Positions 58,305 through 64,000 of a stretch of DNA of 64,000 nt are shown piece by piece. The notes under the pieces are model-generated. The model was given only the letters and a program-made list of their open reading frames with translations. It made no database searches and was not told the DNA's origin. Origin of the DNA: Mauremys mutica (Eukaryota; Chordata; Testudines; Geoemydidae); assembly GCF_020497125.1 (NCBI RefSeq), contig NC_059075.1, forward strand, positions 27,626,003 through 27,690,002, in the 5' to 3' direction. A program made the position numbers and the translations under genes. The first letter of the stretch is position 1. Each line of letters begins with the position of its first letter.

Positions 58305-59506
58305 TGTGACAAGTTGGATCACAGAAACCCCCTTGGGGCTGCCAACTGATGTGCCAAGACTACTTCTGCCCCTGCTTTCCCTGCCAGCTTAGGACTCCAG
58401 AACCCTGCTTGGATGTGCCAGACACGTTTGCCAGCCACAAACACAGACCCAGGTCTGAACCACATCCCACAAACTGCAAGCTTAACTGAAAGCAGCTTAA
58501 GAAGTGTTCCTGTCTTTAATACTCAGATGCCCAACTCTCAATGGGGTCCAAACCCCAAATAAATCCATTTTACTCTGTATAAAGCTTATAAAGGGTAAAC
58601 TCATAAGTTGTTCGCCCTCTATAACACTGACAGAGAGATATGCACAGCTGTTTCCCCCCCCAGGTATTAATACATACTCTGGGTTAATTAATAAGTAAAA
58701 AGTGATTTTATTAAATACAGAAAGTAGGATTTAAGTGGTTCCAAGTCGTAACAGACAGAACAAAGTGAATTACTAAGCAAAATAAAATAAAACACACAAG
58801 TCTATACCTAATACATTAAGAAAACTGAATACAGATAAAACCGCACCCTCAGAGGTGTTCCAGTAAGCTTCCTTTTACAGACTAGTCTCCTTCTAGTCTG
58901 GGTCCAGCAATCACTCACCCCCCCTGTAGTTACTGTCCTTTGTTCCAGTTTCTTTCAGGTATCCTTTGGGAGTAGAGAGGCTATCTCTTGAGCCAACTGA
59001 AGACCAAAATGGAAGGGTTTAAATAGACTTTCTCTTATGGATGGATACCCCTCCCTCCCCCTGTGTAGAATTCCAGCTACAAGATGGAGTTTTGGAGTCT
59101 CATGGGCAAGTCACATGTCCATGCATGACTCAGAACTTACAGGTAGCAGCCATTGCCCACATGCTATCTTGAATGTCTCCAGGAAGACTTCTTATGTGGA
59201 TTGGAGCCTTCCAAGATCCATTGTTCATTAAGTGTTTGATTGGGCACTTAATTTGCACATTCCTGTCTCAAGAAGATGACCAAATGTTTTACTAAGGCTA
59301 CTTAAAAATCAAGCAAGTACACAGCCAATATTCATAACTTTGAATACAAAAATTATACATGCATACAAATAGGATGAATAGATTCAGTAGATCATAACTG
59401 TTAGAGATATGTTACATGGTATATGTAGCATAAAATATATTCCAGTTATGTCATATATTCATTCATGAGCATATCCCCATAAAGCACTATGGGGTACAAT
59501 GTCACA
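58305..59506 (-). mobile_element. Solo LTR with 5-bp target duplication
   Basis: The LTR runs TGTGACATTGTACCCC (minus-strand start, 59506) to CCAACTTGTCACA (end, 58305), so it has TG...CA ends and is 1202 bp. ACTTC is duplicated at 58300-58304 and 59507-59511. A TATA-like box (gggtttaaatagac on plus, 59016-59029) and AATAAA on the minus strand (tttatt on plus, 58707-58712) give the minus orientation. No internal region is present, so this is a recombined solo LTR. Confidence 0.85.
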
Positions 59507-59511
59507 ACTTC

Positions 59512-62500
59512 TATTTGCAAATGAAAATGGCAATGAGAAGTAGTAACCATTATTACTCATATTTGGACACTCAACTGTAGTTTGAATGAAAGAACACTAA
59601 TAATCATTTATAATTATTCCAAAATGAAGCATTTGGCTAAAATTACAACTATGATTTTGTTAGTATTTTTCACATTAAAAAAATTAGTGTATATAATAAT
59701 GTTCAAATATGTATTATTGATATTGCAAATGTTAAATACATGCATTTCATGTAATAGAACTCTCCTGCCTTGATTTTATGTGCCCCAAATCATGTGAGCT
59801 CTTACTGAGTTTGGACCTGGGGGACAGCAAGGTGGGAATGAAATGTCAATATTTCAAAATGTTCAACAGTGATAGTGATTTTTTTTAAAACGTGATTTTT
59901 TTGAGCTATAGAATCCACCAAAAACCCCCACCAAAAACAAAAACCTTGTATGAACCCTGAAACAAGGTTGACCAGAGTGATTGCTGGATTAGTCCCTACC
60001 TCACAGGGATGTTGTGCAAATTAAAAATGTTTTAGATCCTTATATGAATGGGGTTTGAAGTACTATTTTAATTACCTACCTTGCTTGATTGTTGTGAGAC
60101 TTAGCTGTTTGTAAAAACATCTACACAATGCTGTCGTGTTAAGCATCAGTATTACCTGAAACCTTGATCTTGTAAGATTCGTCCATCATTACTTATTAAG
60201 CTGTGTGAATCCTGCTTTGCAACCTTTCAGGATAGAAAACTTGTATCACTTGTTCTTTTCTAGTACTTCTATTGCAGTAATGGAGCTGAAGCATGGATTA
60301 ATATTTATAAATACCCTTGGTGGATATAGTCAAGCTTGATACACAGTTTACTTTTACTATAAATCAACAAATAGTGTCTTAAGTAGCATAATAGCTTGAT
60401 AAACTTATGTATCTTCTTTAGCTGATGAGATCAGACATGCATAAAACCTCAAAGAATATTCTTCAGAAAAAACAAGATTTCAGACATACAGTATCAGTTT
60501 ACCCGTTTATATTTGTACTGTGACAACTCCTGCAAAATAGTCGTATCTAGAGCTCTGTGTAACCTATTGGTTACCATTTGAGTTTCACTGCATCTTTTGT
60601 TTACTTGATTAAGCTCTAGACTCTGAATTTGGGGTTTGCGTGAACCCAAAAAACTCAAGATGAAACTCAGCTGTTGTATGTGAAATCAGAAAATTATGTA
60701 AGGTTTTAGCTCCTCAGATGGATGCTTTGTGGGGCTGGGGTTTCTGTTTTCTAAAGGTCATGTTGGCTGAGATGATCAAATCCAGACAGCATCAAAAGCA
60801 GGTGACAGTTTGGCAGAATTCATCCATTCTTGGCCCAAGAGGCAGGAGCAGTCAGGGGGGTTAATTTGCAGTGTGTGTCAGGTCCCTGCTGCTTCCCTAA
60901 AGCAGAGATGTCATGTGCATTGATGAACTAGAGATTATACAAGGGGAGGACTAGGTTGCGGGGCAGGTAGATAAGGTTGAAAGACAGGAAATGGTGGGCA
61001 AAGAAAAGGAGCTCAGATCTAGAGAGGTCAGAGGAGTAGTGTTTAGTGAACAAGATTGAAGGAGTTGCCATTTTGATAAGAGCAAGAGTTGATGGTCAAA
61101 TTACATGGTGATTGTGAGGAGGCAGAAGGCTAAAGGGCCAGACCGGCACTGTGGAAATTGAAAGCATTGAAGATGAAAGCAGAAGATCAAGAAGAGAGGA
61201 GGAGGAAAAGCCAGCTGTCACAGAGAATGAAAGAGATGTCCATGTGGAGAGACAGTGGGTAACAGTTACACAGAACGGGAACCTTCCGTGACAACAGCAT
61301 CTGATTGCATGTTGTTTGAAGGTGCTGGAAGAGGGCAAGAGGAGGGCTTGGAAGAAGCATCAGGATGGCAGAGATAATACACACTCCTTGGCTGAGAGAG
61401 CAGAAGACAGCTTAGCCACTCAAAAGCACTTTGTCATTTGTGCCAGAGATATGGGATGGGCATTGCATTGTAGACTAATCCAGTGAAATTACACCAGAAG
61501 AATCTTCATCAAAAAATGTAAGTGTATTTGAACTTCAGTTGAGGCCTTGGAAAGGCTAGAGAAATTCAGCACTGTAAACATCTGCCCTGGAATCAAACAG
61601 CAGATGCACAAAGGAGAGATCACTCCTGGAGCAGCTAATTGTTCCCCTTTTTTAATTCTGTGTATGACAAGAGAGGTGGGATGACAGTTATTTTCAGCTG
61701 AGACAACTAATGAGAAGGCTCAAAATTAGGGGCATCTGCAATCAGCCAAGGCTGATGAGGCTCCTGATGGGATAGGGGCATAAAGGCTCTGGAGCAACAA
61801 GGACAGAAATGAAATACAATTACAGTCAGGACACTGCTTCAGCACATCAGCATCAACCCCTCTGCATGGGCTGGAAAGAGTTTTCCATGTCAGTTTATGA
61901 TATCTTTTCATTTCATCAAACATCACTTTTATTTTAACTTCCCTGCACGTAGAAAACATGTTTATGCTTGTGCAGAATTTGTAGGTTGCATCAGTAATTA
62001 AGTTGTCATTCACTCCGATGATCTGGATTTCTTTTAGGAATAAATAAAAGAAACAGCCAATTATTTGAACTCTAATTTGACATAGGTGTTAATTTGCCTT
62101 TGACAAAGTCTAAGAAGTCATCTGATAGGCGATAGAACGCTAAATAGACCTGAGTAAAAGTTGTGTATGAAAATTCTGTGTGGGTTTGCAAACATTTGGG
62201 TAACATTTCTATCTCTCCATAAGTACTGAGTACTGATTTATGAGGTTTGAGTGGGAAACATGGAAAACTGCTATTTTTGCTGAGTTGGGGGAGTTCATGT
62301 AAAATACAGCAAAGCGATAGGGGTAAATGCATGATCACCATCACCATAACAACAAATGTTCACAAATCCCCCTGTTCCCAACTAAAACTGATAAGGTTCA
62401 TGCACATCTAGGTGTTTTTTAAGAAGAAAAAAAATGTCAAGATATAAATTGTTCCAAATAATTTGTCTACATTGTTTGAGTGGGCCCAAAGTGAAACCCC

Positions 62501-62837
62501 AGAGCTGAACAACCCAAAAATTTGGGGTATACAAAATTCAGATGTGGATTCACATTATGCAGTATAAGCTACCTCTCATTCACTAGTGTGGATCAGGGCC
62601 TGGCAAACAAGTGGTACACCCTGTATAAGTTATTAGAGTTAATAACAAAAATAATACTTTGCTCCTCCATTTATTTGCTAGACACTAAAAATCATGAACT
62701 AAACAGAGGCACTGGATTTATGGCTCATTACAACAATTTGTAACACACTAATCCCCTCTTTTAGTTCTATGACAGCAGAGGTATTCATAGAGCACTCTAC
62801 CTTGAATGGTCCTGTATAATGTGTGCTAACTATTTTT
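59512..62837. other. Unassigned DNA
   Basis: About 3.3 kb. A weak MIR-like piece lies at about 59990-60065 ('ctacctcacagggatgttgt'). Frames at 61096-61384, 61726-62013 and 62072-62347 have no domain. Confidence 0.4.
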
Positions 62838-62995
62838 AATGCTGGACAATCTGTTCCGCCTTGCATTTTGCTGTCACACTGGGAGTGCCTTTCCCAGACC
62901 TGAAGAAAAGCTCAGTGTATCTCAAAAGCTAGTCTCTCTCACCAACAGAAGTTGGTGCAATAAAAGGTATTTCCTCACCCATCTTGTCTCTATAA
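62838..62995 (+). mobile_element. Penelope-like element tail
   Basis: 'cccagacctgaagaaaagct' followed by 'ctctcaccaacagaagttgg' and 'tgcaataaaaggtatttcct' is the sense form of the tail at 8925-9050. A degraded hammerhead-like order (CTGAAGA at 62900-62906, then a short stem, then AAAAGCT) is visible. Confidence 0.5.
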
Positions 62996-64000
62996 TGAAT
63001 TTTTATTGGTATTTATACACAAATTTTGATGTTTTGGGTCCAATTTCATAAACTTGCACACTGATGAAACTTCAGCCAACAGAGCTTTGTATGTTACAGT
63101 CCTCAGAGGTACCTCCCTAGAACATTAAATAAATGCTTCAGATCTGCAAGGTCTATGGAGAGCACATAAGGAGAGAGAAACCCAAGCAGCAAAGTTCAGA
63201 TCTGATCTAAAGTCCTCCAAAGTTTAGGACCCTTTGAATCTGGGTGTGGGATTCAGAAAGGAGACAGCTACAAGTATAGATCTGAGGCACCTGAGATTTC
63301 TTTCTTATACTGGAGTATCTAGTGTAAACAAGGATAATCATAGGTGGTTTGGGCTGGCCTATTATGAAGAAAGAAGCCAGCTGAAATGTTTGGCTCCTGA
63401 TCCAAATGTCCTCAAAATTCAGGAGTGTTCAGATCTGGATCCTTCTCTAGTTATGGGATATTTACGAAAAGGAAACTTAATCCACCATCACTTGGCTGAG
63501 CATATTAAAACTAAGAATATCTGCAATTTACCTTCTTTTCTCGCGGGAGCTATTGAGCTGTGTTTCCTGAACTTGAGAGTGTAATGTTTACAGAATGGTT
63601 TGTTGTGATTTCTCCCTTCTATTTAACAGCAGACAGTGTTGTACTGTATACACCAGTAAGAATTTCTGAATGATCCTAAAGGTGCCTTTTAATTCTGAAA
63701 TTTAAAAAACTCAGTGTTTTAGTTCATTAATCTGGGACAGACTAAAAGCTGGGAATGCTGATGTCCACATTACTGCTACATTTATAACCTGATAACACAC
63801 TTTCCTCAGGCAGTTTAGAAATGGCTTATTTTATTCCTTTTTTAAAAACAATTCTAGGATTCCATTTGGATAGAACATCATTCTGACCCAAGCCTATTTG
63901 CGTCAGATTTCAAGCCTGTAATTGAAAATCAAAGTGAAACAGCAGCAGGGGAGTCAGTGTCAAAGAACATTTCTTATTTATCTGGTTTACACAATGCTGA
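62996..64000. other. Unassigned DNA
   Basis: The 116-codon frame at 63234-63584 has no recognisable domain or splice context. Nothing else was recognised. Confidence 0.4.

Noticed and set aside
63234..63584. 116-codon frame near the window end
   Set aside because: No domain recognised and the region shows repeat-like words. Support is insufficient.

Overview
The window looks like an intergenic or intronic stretch of a reptile nuclear genome, most likely a turtle (Testudines). I found no host exon, rRNA gene or functional tRNA gene. The signatures are truncated CR1 LINEs in both orientations, Penelope-like elements (PLEs) with a GIY-YIG endonuclease, gypsy-type LTR elements, hAT-type elements with 8-bp target duplications, MIR/CORE-SINE fragments, and many short palindromic or terminal-inverted-repeat (TIR) elements. 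The turtle assignment is by recognition of repeat families, not by any search.

Layout. 1-12 kb: MIR pieces, a hAT element inserted into a MIR (1595-2110), an LTR fragment (4948-5490), a TIR element inside a SINE (5595-5896), a CR1 3' end (8030-8276), a PLE tail, and a minus-strand gypsy element with a broken SCAN-like gag (11205-12532). 12-26 kb: mostly unassigned DNA with SINE and TIR fragments. 26-36 kb: composite TIR elements carrying tRNA-like modules, one split by a hAT element (26811-27574), then a PLE copy with a GIY-YIG domain (32845-33565). 36-46 kb: TIR elements, a short hairpin element, and the largest unit, a gypsy-type LTR element of about 3.55 kb (39990-43541) with a long degenerate reading frame. 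46-52 kb: deeply nested CR1 copies with at least four separate insertions. 52-64 kb: CR1 and PLE ends, a hAT element with a perfect 8-bp target duplication (57002-57314), and a solo LTR with a 5-bp duplication (58305-59506).

Nothing here acts as a gene pathway. The protein-like frames (gag, protease/integrase, CR1 reverse transcriptase, PLE endonuclease) are decayed parts of mobile elements. The most interesting points are hammerhead-ribozyme-like cores in the PLE tails, a 3' LTR that stops about 34 nt after its AATAAA next to a candidate target duplication, and TIR elements holding several tRNA-like promoter modules. Boundaries are by eye.
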